Source of the DNA: Paraburkholderia phenoliruptrix | GTDB taxonomy: Bacteria; Pseudomonadota; Gammaproteobacteria; Burkholderiales; Burkholderiaceae | Assembly (NCBI RefSeq): GCF_902859825.1 | Contig: NZ_CADIKB010000003.1 | Coordinates: 1-64,000, forward strand | DNA length: 64,000 nt | Reading direction: 5' to 3' | In this document: positions 1-9,318 of the stretch, one piece after another | Position numbering within the stretch: the first letter of the stretch is position 1 | Layout of the letters: each line of letters starts with the position of its first letter | Notes under the pieces: model-generated | What the model was told of the DNA's origin: nothing | Databases searched by the model: none | Seen by the model: only the letters and a program-made list of their open reading frames with translations | Program-made: the position numbers and the translations under genes

Positions 1-212
1 GTCCAGAAACTGGCTCCATGTTCGAGGGAAATCTTCACCGGCAGTCGGGGTATGCTTGAGTTCGCTCACTACCCGATCATGGCGCAAGTGGAGCTAAATG
101 GATAGCCCATACGGATATACAGTATGCACCTAGGCACGGGTTTGAATCAAGCCCGGCGTTTGTGGTGCACAAGCCTGAAACCTCCGCTCTCGACGGCCCA
201 CCGCCAACACCT
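1..212. other. Window edge, possible 3' end of a cut gene
   Basis: Frame 1 on the plus strand stays open from base 1 to a TAG at 103-105 (34 codons, ending MAQVELNG), and frame 2 is also open to base 98, so this could be the tail of a gene cut by the window edge. Base composition is lower in GC than the flanking genes. A short inverted repeat, CATAC-8-GTATG, lies near 109-126. I recognise no family and cannot tell coding from non-coding here. Confidence 0.15.
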
Positions 213-800
213 TTAAAACCCGCGCAAATCCTCCGGCGTATCCACGTCCCGCAAGATTCCGGCGTCGTCGACGTCGAGCCGCATGACACGCTCCGATTTC
301 AACAACGCGCGCGCGCCGCTGTCGCCGTCGAGCGAAAGCAGCGCCTCGCGATGCGCCGCGCCGAAGCCGACCGGATGCCCGCGCTGTCCCGCATAAAACG
401 GCGCCACGAGCGAAGCGCCGCCGTCGAGCGCACGTGCCACGGCCTCGATCGTCGACGACTGGATACGCGGCATGTCCGCGAGCGCGACGATCCAGCCCTC
501 GGCGTCCTCGCTGGCCTGAATGCCTGCCGCGAGGCTCGCGCCCATGCCGCGTTCGGCGGCGGGCGCGAACGCCACGTCGCAGCCGGCATCGTTTAGAAGA
601 CGTGCAAGCGCCTCGGCGCCCGGCCGCACCACGGCGAGCACCGTCGGCACGGCAAGCAGCAGCCGGTGCGCGGCTTCCTGAGCGACCGGTGTGCCGTCCG
701 GCAGGCGGGCGAGCAGCTTATTCTGCACGCCGTGCGGATCGAAGCGCGAGCCGACGCCGGCGGCGAGCAAGATGCCAGTGGCAAGCGACGCGTAAGCCAT
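213..800 (-). CDS. MocA-like molybdenum cofactor cytidylyltransferase
   Basis: Nucleotidyltransferase of the MobA/MocA family (195 aa). It probably joins CMP to molybdopterin to make the cytosine dinucleotide cofactor. Visible signatures are LAAGVGSRFD at residues 12-21, LADMP at 107-111 and GHPVGF at 141-146. I chose the ATG at 800; a GTG three codons upstream is possible. It is the last gene of the paoABC operon, 84 bp after paoC. PaoABC enzymes of the E. coli type are known to carry a cytosine dinucleotide cofactor, so the position makes sense. The accessory gene beside E. coli paoABC is instead an XdhC-type chaperone (paoD), which is absent here. Exact nucleotide preference cannot be read from the sequence. 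Confidence 0.75.
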   Translation of the reverse strand: MAYASLATGILLAAGVGSRFDPHGVQNKLLARLPDGTPVAQEAAHRLLLAVPTVLAVVRPGAEALARLLNDAGCDVAFAPAAERGMGASLAAGIQASEDAEGWIVALADMPRIQSSTIEAVARALDGGASLVAPFYAGQRGHPVGFGAAHREALLSLDGDSGARALLKSERVMRLDVDDAGILRDVDTPEDLRGF

Positions 801-884
801 GGAGAGCACCGGTGGAAGAAAGTGCCTCCGATTGTGCGGCGCAACGCACCGCGAGGCAAGCGTCCACCTGCGGGCGCGCGTGCC

Positions 885-3107
885 TCAGACGCGGGTCGGC
901 TGCATCACCTTGTCGAGCGTGATAGGAAGATCGCGCACGCGCACACCGCTCGCGTGATACACCGCGTTGGCGAGCGCCGCGCACACGCCGGTAATGCCGA
1001 TTTCGCCGATGCCGCGCACCCCGAGCGAATTGATATGCGGATCGGGCCGGTCGAGAAACGTTATGTCGATCGAGCCGATGTCCGCGTTCACCGGCACGTG
1101 GTACTCGGCGAGATTCGCATTCGTGAAGCGTCCATAGCGCGTATCGAGCCAGGATTCCTCCTGCAACGCCGCGCCCACGCCCCACACAATGCCGCCGAGC
1201 ATCTGGCTGCGCGCGGTCTTTTCATTCAGCACGCGCCCCACGTCATATACAGCGACCACCCGCGGCACGCGAATCGTGCCCAGGTCGGCATCGACGTGCA
1301 CTTCGACGAACACCGCGCCGAACGAGTGAAACGAGTACTTCTCTTTCTCGTCGCCGGGTTTGACGGTGGAGGTCGCCTCGATCGGCTTGCCGCCCGCGCG
1401 CGCAATGACGGCCGCGGCCGGATCGCGCCGCGCCGGTTGCGAGCGGCTCGTCACCCAGCCGTTTTCCACGGTGATGTCGTCGAGCGCAAGGCCGTGCAAG
1501 GGCGACGCGGCGTCCGCCAGCGCCAGCGCGATCAGCTGCGCGCGCGCGGCGTTCGCCGCTTCGCGCACGGCCGGCGTCACGCTCGCCGCCGACTGCGAAC
1601 CGCCCGACACCGGCGCCTTCGGCAGCGACGAGTCGCCGAGCGCCACGCGGATGTTTTCGGGCGCGAATCCCAGTGCATCGGCGGCGACCTGGGTCATCAC
1701 GGTGTAAGTGCCGGTGCCGATATCCTGCGTGCCCGAGGCCACCATCGCAGTGCCGTCCGGCAGAATCCGCGCGATCGCGCCGGCTTCGCTGCGATTGGCC
1801 GGATACGTCGCGCTCGCCATGCCCATGCCGATCAGCGTGTTGCCGTCCCGCATCGAACGGGGCGCCGGATGACGCCGCGACCAGCCGAATTTTTCGGCGC
1901 CGATCTGATAGCACTCGCGCAACGACTTGCCCGACCACGGCTTGTTCTCCTGCGGATCGACCTCGGCGTAGTTCTTCAGGCGCAACGCCAGAGGGTCCAT
2001 GTCGAGCGCGACGGCGAGTTCGTCCATCGCCGATTCGAGCGCGAACGAGCCGGTCGTCTCGCCCGGCGCGCGCATGAAAGTCGGCGTGCCGACGTTGAGC
2101 GGCACGAGCCGGTGCGTGGTGACCTGATTGGGCACTGCGTACAACATGCGCGTGACCATGCAGCAGGTCTCGGTCCAGTCTTCGATCATCGACGTGTTCG
2201 AGAGGCTGTCGTGGCGCATGGCGCTCAGCGTGCCGTCGCGTTGCGCGGCGAGCACGAGACGCTGCTCCGTGTGCGGCCGCGCGCCGACCGGACCGAACAT
2301 CTGCGGACGCTCGAGCACGAGCCGCACCGGACGCCCGGTCTGTTTCGCGGCCATCGCGCACAACGCGACATGCGACCATGACGAGCCCTTGCAACCGAAG
2401 CCGCCCCCGACGAACGGCGAAATCACGCGTACGTCCGCCGCGGAAATGCCGAATGTCTTTGCGACCGCCTGCGCTTCGCCGCTCACGCCTTGCGTGGAAT
2501 CGTAGAGCGTGAGCTGCGGGCCGTCCCAGCGCGCCATCGTCGCGTGCGGCTCCATCGGATTGTGATGCTCGATGGGCGTGGTGTACGTCGCGTCGATATG
2601 CACGGCGGCGCGCTTCATGCCGTCCTCGATACGGCCGCGCTGCGTATCCGTTTGACGCCCTTGCGGTTTGTCGGGCGCGTGCGCGTTGGCCTTGGCGCGC
2701 GCGAAGTCGAGCGTGGCGGCGCTGGCCTGATACGTGATGCGCAACTGCCGCGCGGCGTCGGTCGCATGTTCGAGTGTATCGGCGACGACGACGGCAACCG
2801 GCTCGTTGTTGTAATGCACTTCGTTGTCCTGCAGAAGCGACAGTCGACGCCCCGCGGGCGGCGCCAATTGCGCCTTGCCGCCGTTCGGCAGACGCGGAGC
2901 ATTCTCGTGCGTCATCACGAGCAGCACACCGGGCAAGGCCTCTGCGCGGCTCGCATCAATCGACGCAATCGTGCCGCGGGCAATGGTGCTGGTGACGAGC
3001 ACGGCGTGTGCAAGACGCGCCTCCGGAAATTCCGCTGCATAGCGTGCTTCGCCCGTCACTTTCAGCAGACCGTCGGTACGGTCGAACGGCTGGCCGATCA
3101 GATTCAT
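885..3107 (-). CDS. Aldehyde oxidoreductase molybdenum subunit PaoC
   Basis: Large molybdopterin-binding subunit (740 aa) of a xanthine-oxidase family periplasmic aldehyde oxidoreductase, the site of aldehyde oxidation to carboxylic acid. The N-terminal a/b hammerhead domain covers roughly residues 10-120, and the molybdopterin-binding region fills the rest. The glycine-rich IGEIGITG near the C-terminus contains the expected catalytic glutamate at about residue 702. The length matches E. coli PaoC (YagR). Its start codon overlaps the paoB stop (ATGA at 3104-3107), implying translational coupling. There is no signal peptide of its own; in this family the complex is exported by the Tat signal of PaoA. 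Substrate range is inferred from the family only. Confidence 0.9.
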   Translation of the reverse strand: MNLIGQPFDRTDGLLKVTGEARYAAEFPEARLAHAVLVTSTIARGTIASIDASRAEALPGVLLVMTHENAPRLPNGGKAQLAPPAGRRLSLLQDNEVHYNNEPVAVVVADTLEHATDAARQLRITYQASAATLDFARAKANAHAPDKPQGRQTDTQRGRIEDGMKRAAVHIDATYTTPIEHHNPMEPHATMARWDGPQLTLYDSTQGVSGEAQAVAKTFGISAADVRVISPFVGGGFGCKGSSWSHVALCAMAAKQTGRPVRLVLERPQMFGPVGARPHTEQRLVLAAQRDGTLSAMRHDSLSNTSMIEDWTETCCMVTRMLYAVPNQVTTHRLVPLNVGTPTFMRAPGETTGSFALESAMDELAVALDMDPLALRLKNYAEVDPQENKPWSGKSLRECYQIGAEKFGWSRRHPAPRSMRDGNTLIGMGMASATYPANRSEAGAIARILPDGTAMVASGTQDIGTGTYTVMTQVAADALGFAPENIRVALGDSSLPKAPVSGGSQSAASVTPAVREAANAARAQLIALALADAASPLHGLALDDITVENGWVTSRSQPARRDPAAAVIARAGGKPIEATSTVKPGDEKEKYSFHSFGAVFVEVHVDADLGTIRVPRVVAVYDVGRVLNEKTARSQMLGGIVWGVGAALQEESWLDTRYGRFTNANLAEYHVPVNADIGSIDITFLDRPDPHINSLGVRGIGEIGITGVCAALANAVYHASGVRVRDLPITLDKVMQPTRV

Positions 3108-4105
3108 GCGACACCTCCCGCGTGGCCGGCGGCTTCATTCACCGCGCGCACGATCGCGCGTTGCGCGAGCTGGACCTTAAAGCCGTTGTGCGAGAGCGGT
3201 CTCGCGTCGTGCAAGGCGGCAGCTGCCGCGCGGTTCAGCGTGGCTTGCGTGAGCGGCTGACCGTTCAGCATCTGTTCCGCGGCACTTGCTCGCCACGGCT
3301 TGTGCGCGACGCCGCCCAATGCAATGCGCGCAGCCTGCACGCGTTCGCCGTCCATCTGCAACGCAGCGGCGACCGACACCAAGGCGAATGCGTAACTGGC
3401 GCGGTCACGCACCTTCAGATAATGCGAATGCGCGCTGAAAAGCGGCGGCGGAAGGTCGACCGCGGTAATCAGTTCGCCGGAACGCAGCGTGGTATCGACG
3501 TCGGGCCGGTCGCCCGGCAGCCGATGAAATTCGGCGAACGGAATGGTTCGCTCGCCGGCCGGCCCCGTGACGCGCACCACGGCGTCGAGCGCTGCGAGCG
3601 CGACGCTCATGTCGGAGGGATTGACCGCGACGCACTGCGGGCTCGCACCCAGAATAGCGTGCATGCGGTTGTGGCCTTCGAGCGCCGCACAGCCGCTGCC
3701 GGGCACGCGCTTGTTGCACTGTGAAAACGCGGTGTCGTAGAAATAACCGCAGCGGGTTCGCTGCAGCAGATTCCCGCCGACGGTCGCCATATTGCGCAAC
3801 TGCGCTGAGGCGCCCGCAAGGAGGGCCTGCGACAGCAGCGGATACTGTTCGCGTATCAACGCATGATTCGCGGCGTCGCTATTGCGTACCAGTGCGCCGA
3901 TGCGAAGCCCTTCGCCAGGCAACGTCGTGACGGTGTCCAGTCCGCCGATATGCGTGATGTCGATGAGCCGCACTGGCCGCTCGACACCGCCCTTCATCAG
4001 ATCGAGCAGATTCGTGCCGCCGCCGATGAACACGGCACCCGGCTGCTGCACTGCGCGCACTGCGCCGGCGACATCGGCGGCGCGTTCGTATGAGATCGCA
4101 TCCAT
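3104..4105 (-). CDS. Aldehyde oxidoreductase FAD subunit PaoB
   Basis: FAD-binding middle subunit (333 aa) that passes electrons from the iron-sulfur subunit to the acceptor. The FAD-binding PCMH-type domain opens with FIGGGTNLLDLMKGG at about residues 27-41, and a second flavin contact GGNLLQRTRCGYF follows near 110. The cysteines in TRCGYF, SQCNKR and GSGCAA match the extra 4Fe-4S site known from E. coli PaoB. A CO-dehydrogenase flavoprotein C-terminal domain completes the protein. It lies 14 bp after paoA and overlaps paoC by 4 bp. Confidence 0.9.
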   Translation of the reverse strand: MDAISYERAADVAGAVRAVQQPGAVFIGGGTNLLDLMKGGVERPVRLIDITHIGGLDTVTTLPGEGLRIGALVRNSDAANHALIREQYPLLSQALLAGASAQLRNMATVGGNLLQRTRCGYFYDTAFSQCNKRVPGSGCAALEGHNRMHAILGASPQCVAVNPSDMSVALAALDAVVRVTGPAGERTIPFAEFHRLPGDRPDVDTTLRSGELITAVDLPPPLFSAHSHYLKVRDRASYAFALVSVAAALQMDGERVQAARIALGGVAHKPWRASAAEQMLNGQPLTQATLNRAAAAALHDARPLSHNGFKVQLAQRAIVRAVNEAAGHAGGVA

Positions 4106-4119
4106 GGTCGTGCTTGCCT

Positions 4120-4857
4120 TTACGCGGGATCGTGGCGCTCGACGCCGATTGCCGTCGCGCTCACGTTCTGATCGCCGCCCTCATGCGCGGCGCGTATCGC
4201 GGCCACAATGTTCGCGTAGGCGCCGCAGCGGCAAATATTGCCGCTCATGCGCTCGCGAATCTCGTCGTCGGAAAGTTTGATAGGACCTCTACGGACATCC
4301 GCAGTCGCGACACTTGCCGCGCCGCTGCGAAACTCCTGCAGCAGCGCGGTCGCGGAGCATAGCTGTCCCGGCGTGCAGTAGCCGCACTGAAACGCATCGT
4401 GTTCGATGAACGCACGTTGCAGCGGACTCAATGCGCCGTGGGTGGCCAGGCCCTCGACGGTGGTGATGGTTTCGCCTTCGTGCATGACGGCGAGCGTCAG
4501 GCACGAGTTGATGCGGCGTCCGTTCGCGATCACGGTGCACGCGCCGCATTGTCCGCGGTCGCAGCCCTTCTTCGTGCCCATCAGGCCCGCGTATTCGCGC
4601 AACGCATCGAGCAGGGTCACGCGCGGTTCGAGTTGCAGCGCATAGGTGCGGCCGTTGACGTTCAATGCCACGGGCCGGGGCGGTGCCGGCTCGGGCGTGC
4701 GTGCCGCGGGCGCGGCAGGCGTTCCGGTTTGCGCGCGAAGGTGCGGTGCCGCACCGACGGTAGCCGCCGCTGCGGCCGATTGTAGAAAACGGCGCCGTGA
4801 AGGTTGACGCAAGGCGGCTTCGTTGCCCGAATGTTCACATTCGTTATCTCTTGCCAT
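4120..4857 (-). CDS. Aldehyde oxidoreductase 2Fe-2S subunit PaoA
   Basis: Iron-sulfur subunit (245 aa), first gene of the operon. A twin-arginine signal is clear: SRRRFLQSAAAAATVGAA at about residues 21-38 followed by an AQT cleavage region, so the folded complex is exported to the periplasm. The plant-type ferredoxin domain has GCDRGQCGACTV plus the downstream CLTLA cysteine. The second 2Fe-2S domain has CGYCTPGQ and NICRCGAY. The proline/alanine linker after the signal is longer than in E. coli PaoA. The start is the ATG at 4857; its ribosome site is weak. It is divergent from the oligomer hydrolase at 5014. Confidence 0.9.
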   Translation of the reverse strand: MARDNECEHSGNEAALRQPSRRRFLQSAAAAATVGAAPHLRAQTGTPAAPAARTPEPAPPRPVALNVNGRTYALQLEPRVTLLDALREYAGLMGTKKGCDRGQCGACTVIANGRRINSCLTLAVMHEGETITTVEGLATHGALSPLQRAFIEHDAFQCGYCTPGQLCSATALLQEFRSGAASVATADVRRGPIKLSDDEIRERMSGNICRCGAYANIVAAIRAAHEGGDQNVSATAIGVERHDPA

Positions 4858-5013
4858 GACGTTCTATTGACTCCGCTGAAAGGTCAATGCAGGCTGACGA
4901 TGCGTCGGTATCCGAAGCGTCGCGCGAGAACAATTGAGCGTAGCAAATCCGGCGCGGTTGCGTGTACAACGGTAACGCAAAAACGGTATTGCGAATAATG
5001 GAGACAAGCACAG

Positions 5014-7116
5014 ATGACATCCGCCATTCGAAGCAGGTCGGCGCTTTCCATTGCAATCGTCGTCGCGCTCGCCTTGAGCGCATGCCACGGGGGACATGAC
5101 GACGGCCCGCCACCACCGCAGGCAAACGCGCTGCCGAACTTCATCGTCGGCAGCACGGTCAAGACCCAGTCTTACGACGGCAATTCCGACGACCTGCTCA
5201 CTGCGGGACTCGGTAAAACCGGGCTTGCCTCGGCCACTGCGCCGGCCATCGCCAATGCCGCGCAGCCCACGGCAGCCGAGCTGCGGCGGCTCGCCATCTG
5301 GTCGAACTACCGCGCGCTCGTCGACATGACGAGCAATGGCGGATATGGGCGCTTCTGGGGCCCCAACGTCGATCTGAACGGCAACGACACGTTGGGCGAA
5401 GGCAAGATTGCGGGCAAGGAGTACCTCGCTTTCGCCGACGACGGCAGCGGTAAGAAGAACGTCAGCGTGCTCGTGCAGATTCCGGCCAGCTTCAATGCGG
5501 ATCAACCGTGCATTGTCACGGCAACGTCATCCGGTTCGCGCGGCGTGTACGGCGCGATTTCCGCGGCGGGCGAGTGGGGCCTCAAGCGCGGCTGCGCGGT
5601 GGCATATACCGACAAGGGCTCGGGCAACGGCGCGCATGAACTGTCGACGAATCGCGTCACGCTGATCGACGGCACGTTGCAAGACGCGAATGCGGCGGGC
5701 AAGGCGAGCATTTTCACGGCGAATCTGGGCAACACCGACCTCGCCACTTACAACAGCCAGTTTCCGAACCGCTACGCGTTCAAGCATGCGCACTCGCAGC
5801 AGAACCCTGAGCAGGACTGGGGCAAGAACACGTTGCAGGCCATTCAGTTCGCGTATTGGGCGCTCAACGATTCCTACGGCGCGTTGAACGGCTCGACCCG
5901 CACCGTGCGTTACCAGCCGGGCAGCATTCTGACGATTGCGGCATCGGTGAGCAATGGCGGCGGCGCGTCGCTCGCGGCGGCGGAACAGGACACGTCCGGG
6001 CTCATTACCGCCGTCGTGGTGGGCGAGCCGCAAATCAACGTGCGTGTGCCTTCGCAGGTATCGGTGACGCAGGGTGGCGTGCCCGTCGGCGCATTCGGCA
6101 AGCCGCTTGCGGATTACATGACGCTCGCGAACCTGCTCGAGCCTTGCGCGGCGCTCGCGCCTGCCGCTGCCGGCGCGCCGTATCTGACGGCTCTGCCGCT
6201 CGCGACCACCACCGCCATTCGCACCGCGCGATGCGCGACGCTCGCGGCCAACGGCGTGATCTCCGGAGGCGACACCGCGACGCAGGCGACCAATGCGCTC
6301 GCGTTGTTGCATCAAAACGGCTATCAGACCGATTCAGACCTGCTGCATGCGCCGATGTGGGATTCGCAAGCCGTGCCGGCAGTCGCGGTGACTTACGCGA
6401 ACGCCTATGCAAGAGCGAGCGTGGCCGACAACCTGTGCAACTTCAGCTTCGGCACCACGAGTTCGACGGGCGCGGCCGGCGTGACGCCCGCCGTGTCGCC
6501 GATGCTCACGGTGTTCGGCACCGGCAACGGCGTACCGCCCACTAACGGCATCAACCTCGTCTATAACGCGGGCACGGCGGGCGCATTCGACCATCGACTC
6601 GCCACGGTCGACGCAAGTTATGCTGGCGCTGCCTGCGTGCGGACGCTGTGGACCAACGGCGCGTTGAACAACAGCGTGGAAGCGATCAAGGTTAATGCGA
6701 ATCTGCACGGCAAGCCGGCCATTATCGTGCAGGGGCGGGCCGATGCATTGGTGCCGATCAACCACGCTTCACGGCCCTACGTGGCGACGAATCAGCTCGT
6801 GGAAGGCGCGGCGAGCAAGCTGTCGTTCTATGAAATCACGAACGGCCAGCACTTCGACGCATTCCTCGGCGTGGCAGGGTTCGATACGCGCTTTGTGCCG
6901 CTGCATTACTACAACATTCAGGCCCTCAACCTGATGTGGAACCACCTGAAGAACGGCGCGCCGCTGCCGCCGTCGCAAGTCGTTCATACCGTGCCGCGCG
7001 GCGGTACACCGGGCGCTGCACCTGCATTGACGACTGCCAACTTGCCGGCGATTGCGACGAGTCCCGGCGGCAATGCGATCACGGTGGCCAACGGCGCGGT
7101 GAACGTACCCAATTGA
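5014..7116 (+). CDS. 3-hydroxybutyrate oligomer hydrolase
   Basis: Large serine hydrolase (700 aa) of the D-(-)-3-hydroxybutyrate oligomer hydrolase family. It splits short 3-hydroxybutyrate oligomers left by PHB depolymerases into monomers. The sequence follows that family along its whole length. SVSNGGGAS with S313 is the candidate nucleophile, QGRADALVPINH is typical of an acid-loop region, and NGQHFDAF is a probable histidine site. The N-terminus is a signal peptide ending in LSAC (Cys24), so the protein may be an anchored lipoprotein, which differs from forms described as granule-bound or freely secreted. A GGAG ribosome site lies just upstream at about 5000. No other PHB genes adjoin it. 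Confidence 0.88.
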   Translation: MTSAIRSRSALSIAIVVALALSACHGGHDDGPPPPQANALPNFIVGSTVKTQSYDGNSDDLLTAGLGKTGLASATAPAIANAAQPTAAELRRLAIWSNYRALVDMTSNGGYGRFWGPNVDLNGNDTLGEGKIAGKEYLAFADDGSGKKNVSVLVQIPASFNADQPCIVTATSSGSRGVYGAISAAGEWGLKRGCAVAYTDKGSGNGAHELSTNRVTLIDGTLQDANAAGKASIFTANLGNTDLATYNSQFPNRYAFKHAHSQQNPEQDWGKNTLQAIQFAYWALNDSYGALNGSTRTVRYQPGSILTIAASVSNGGGASLAAAEQDTSGLITAVVVGEPQINVRVPSQVSVTQGGVPVGAFGKPLADYMTLANLLEPCAALAPAAAGAPYLTALPLATTTAIRTARCATLAANGVISGGDTATQATNALALLHQNGYQTDSDLLHAPMWDSQAVPAVAVTYANAYARASVADNLCNFSFGTTSSTGAAGVTPAVSPMLTVFGTGNGVPPTNGINLVYNAGTAGAFDHRLATVDASYAGAACVRTLWTNGALNNSVEAIKVNANLHGKPAIIVQGRADALVPINHASRPYVATNQLVEGAASKLSFYEITNGQHFDAFLGVAGFDTRFVPLHYYNIQALNLMWNHLKNGAPLPPSQVVHTVPRGGTPGAAPALTTANLPAIATSPGGNAITVANGAVNVPN

Positions 7117-7247
7117 TGCGGGCTGGCTGCCGATAGCGGGTCACGCGCGCGCGTAGTGCGTGACGCGCGTGGCCATTCATCGAACGCAAGGCGGCGGGAA
7201 TGAACGATGCTACCGCTCATCGGCATCAAGCGTTCAGAGGTCAACCG

Positions 7248-7493
7248 ATGCAGTTCGATTACAGGCATTTCCACATCGATTGCCGGGCACGCCATGCAGA
7301 CGAAGGCGTCTACTACGCGCGTGCCCGGATCACGCGTATACCGCGGAAAAACGAGCATTTCCAGTCGCATGATTCCGGCGACATCGACGCCTTCTCGAAC
7401 GAAGCCGATGCGATTTCATGCGCGCGCCTGTGGGCGATCGAGTGGTGCGATGAAGCGGCCTCTCAGATGTCGAACGAGGCGTCGTCGAGATAA
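7248..7493 (+). CDS. Small hypothetical protein
   Basis: An 81-aa protein with balanced composition, rich in His, Asp and Glu, beginning MQFDYRHFHIDCRAR. I place the start at the ATG at 7248 because AGAGG lies a normal distance upstream (about 7235-7240); an upstream in-frame ATG at 7200 has poor spacing. It has no signal peptide, membrane segment or family motif that I recognise. It precedes the exonuclease III gene by 24 bp and may be co-transcribed with it. Function unknown. Confidence 0.6.
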   Translation: MQFDYRHFHIDCRARHADEGVYYARARITRIPRKNEHFQSHDSGDIDAFSNEADAISCARLWAIEWCDEAASQMSNEASSR

Positions 7494-7517
7494 CTTGCGT
7501 TGCAGGAAGGAGGAGCC

Positions 7518-8327
7518 GTGGCGACGCTGCGCATTGCGACATTCAACATCAACGGAATCCGGTCGCGTCAGGCCGCGCTGCTGCAATGGCTTGAACGCGA
7601 GGCGCCGGACATTGTCTGCCTGCAGGAATTGAAGGCTGCAGACAGCGCATTTCCCGCCGACGCCTTGCGCGACGCGGGCTATCACGCCATCTGGCAGGGC
7701 CAGAGCGCATGGAACGGCGTGGCGATTCTGTCGAAGGGCGAGCCGCCGCTGGAAAGCCGCCGCGGCTTGCCGGGTTTCGAGGACGACACGCATAGCCGCT
7801 ATCTGGAAGCCGCCGTGGGCGGTCTGCTGGTCTGCTGTCTGTATCTGCCGAACGGCAATCCGCAGCCCGGTCCCAAGTTCGAGTACAAGCTGAAATGGTT
7901 CGATCACCTGATCGATCACGCGGCGAAGCTGCTCAGGAGCGGCCATCCGGTCGTGCTCGCCGGCGACTTCAACGTCGTGCCCACCGATGAAGACATCTAC
8001 AACCCGCGCTCCTGGCTGAAAGACGCGCTGTTGCAGCCGGAGAGCCGCGAGCGTTATCGGCGCCTCGTCGCGCAAGGCTGGACAGACGCGCTGCGCACGC
8101 ACTTCGGCGACGAGCGCGTCTATACCTTCTGGGACTATTTTCGCCGTCATTGGGACACCAACTCCGGCTTGCGCATCGATCACATTCTGCTGAGCCCGGA
8201 CCTCGCGCCGCGTTTGCGCGACGCGGGCGTGGACCGCTGGGTGCGCGGCGAGCCGCACGCGAGCGACCACGCGCCGACCTGGGTCGAACTGGACATGGGC
8301 GCGAAGCGCCGCAAGGCGCGCGGCTGA
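7518..8327 (+). CDS. Exodeoxyribonuclease III
   Basis: AP endonuclease/3'-5' exonuclease (269 aa) acting in base-excision repair. Family motifs are all present: RIATFNINGIRSR at the N-terminus, LQELKA with the metal-binding Glu37, AGDFNVVP with the catalytic Asp/Asn pair, LRIDHILLSP, and the C-terminal SDHAPTW with the catalytic Asp-His. I chose the GTG at 7518 because AAGGAGG (7507-7513) sits 4 bases upstream; a TTG at 7500 would bury that site inside the gene. It converges on motB with only 4 bp between stop codons. Confidence 0.93.
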   Translation: MATLRIATFNINGIRSRQAALLQWLEREAPDIVCLQELKAADSAFPADALRDAGYHAIWQGQSAWNGVAILSKGEPPLESRRGLPGFEDDTHSRYLEAAVGGLLVCCLYLPNGNPQPGPKFEYKLKWFDHLIDHAAKLLRSGHPVVLAGDFNVVPTDEDIYNPRSWLKDALLQPESRERYRRLVAQGWTDALRTHFGDERVYTFWDYFRRHWDTNSGLRIDHILLSPDLAPRLRDAGVDRWVRGEPHASDHAPTWVELDMGAKRRKARG

Positions 8328-8331
8328 ATCG

Positions 8332-9318
8332 CTAGCGGACTACCGTCGCGCCGGGAGCCGGATGCATGCGCGCCGCGACCGCGGGAATCGCCGCACCGGC
8401 TGGCGAGTTTTCGTCGATGGAGGTGCGGCCGCCGTCGTGGAAGAACGCCTGCTCGGCGGCCTTGTTCATCACGAGAATGCTGATGCGTCGATTGGTCGGT
8501 TCGTCGACGACATTGCTGTTGAGCGGCAGCACGTCCGCGAGACCGCGCACCTGCAAGAGCTTTTCGCCATGCATGCCGCCGGAGACCAGCGCGCGGCGCG
8601 CAGCGTTCGCGCGTTCCGACGACAACTCCCAGTTCGAATAGCCGACGGGTCCGCCGGTATATGGCACAGCGTCGGTGTGGCCTGCAATCGAAATACGGTT
8701 GTCGACGTCGTTGAGCGCCGCGCCGATCTGCGTGAGAATCGCGACCGCATAAGTCTGCAGCCGTGGACTGCCGGAGGCGAACATCGGTCGGTTCTGCGAA
8801 TCGACGATCTCGATGCGCAAGCCTTCATTCGTGATCGAAATGCGAATCTGATCCTTGAACGCCTTCAACGCGGGGCTTTGCTCGATCAGCGAAATGAGCT
8901 TCTCCTTCAGCTGCTGCAAGCGGGCCGCGTCAGCCGGCGCAACCGTCGGCACCACATTGACGGGCGTAGCCGGCTCGATCTGCGTCTTTTTGCCGTCGCC
9001 CGGACGGGTGTCGGAAATGTCGCGCCCGCCGCCTTGCACCACGCTCGGCCGTGCGGCGGCTGCGCCTTCGTTGCCGCCCAGCAGGCTCGATAAAGGCGTG
9101 TTGAAGTAGTCCTCAATGCCTTGCTTGTCGAACTTCGACGTGGAGCCGAGCAGCCACATCAGCAGGAAAAACGCCATCATTGCGGTGACGAAGTCGGCGT
9201 ACGCGATTTTCCATGCGCCGCCGTGATGGGCACCGTGATCGTCGGCTTTTTTCGAGCGGCGCACGATGATCGGCGGCGGCACCTCCTGCTCCTCGCCGCG
9301 TGAGCGTCTTTGCGTCAT
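8332..9318 (-). CDS. Flagellar motor stator protein MotB
   Basis: Stator subunit (328 aa) that forms the proton channel with MotA and anchors it to peptidoglycan. The single N-terminal membrane segment, about residues 40-58, contains the proton-carrying aspartate (Asp42 in YADFVTAMM). The C-terminal OmpA-like domain carries ISIAGHTDAVPYTG and NWELSSERANAARR, the peptidoglycan-binding signature. The ATG overlaps the motA stop by one base (TAATG). No flagellar promoter consensus was seen. Confidence 0.95.
   Translation of the reverse strand: MTQRRSRGEEQEVPPPIIVRRSKKADDHGAHHGGAWKIAYADFVTAMMAFFLLMWLLGSTSKFDKQGIEDYFNTPLSSLLGGNEGAAAARPSVVQGGGRDISDTRPGDGKKTQIEPATPVNVVPTVAPADAARLQQLKEKLISLIEQSPALKAFKDQIRISITNEGLRIEIVDSQNRPMFASGSPRLQTYAVAILTQIGAALNDVDNRISIAGHTDAVPYTGGPVGYSNWELSSERANAARRALVSGGMHGEKLLQVRGLADVLPLNSNVVDEPTNRRISILVMNKAAEQAFFHDGGRTSIDENSPAGAAIPAVAARMHPAPGATVVR

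Noticed and set aside
109..126. CATAC-8-GTATG inverted repeat near the left edge as a transposon end
   Set aside because: Too short and without a partner copy or target duplication in view.
666..2381. Long plus-strand frame (571 codons) over paoC
   Set aside because: It is antisense to paoC, whose domains and catalytic residue are intact; the frame is rich in Arg/Ala/His as expected for a GC-rich shadow.
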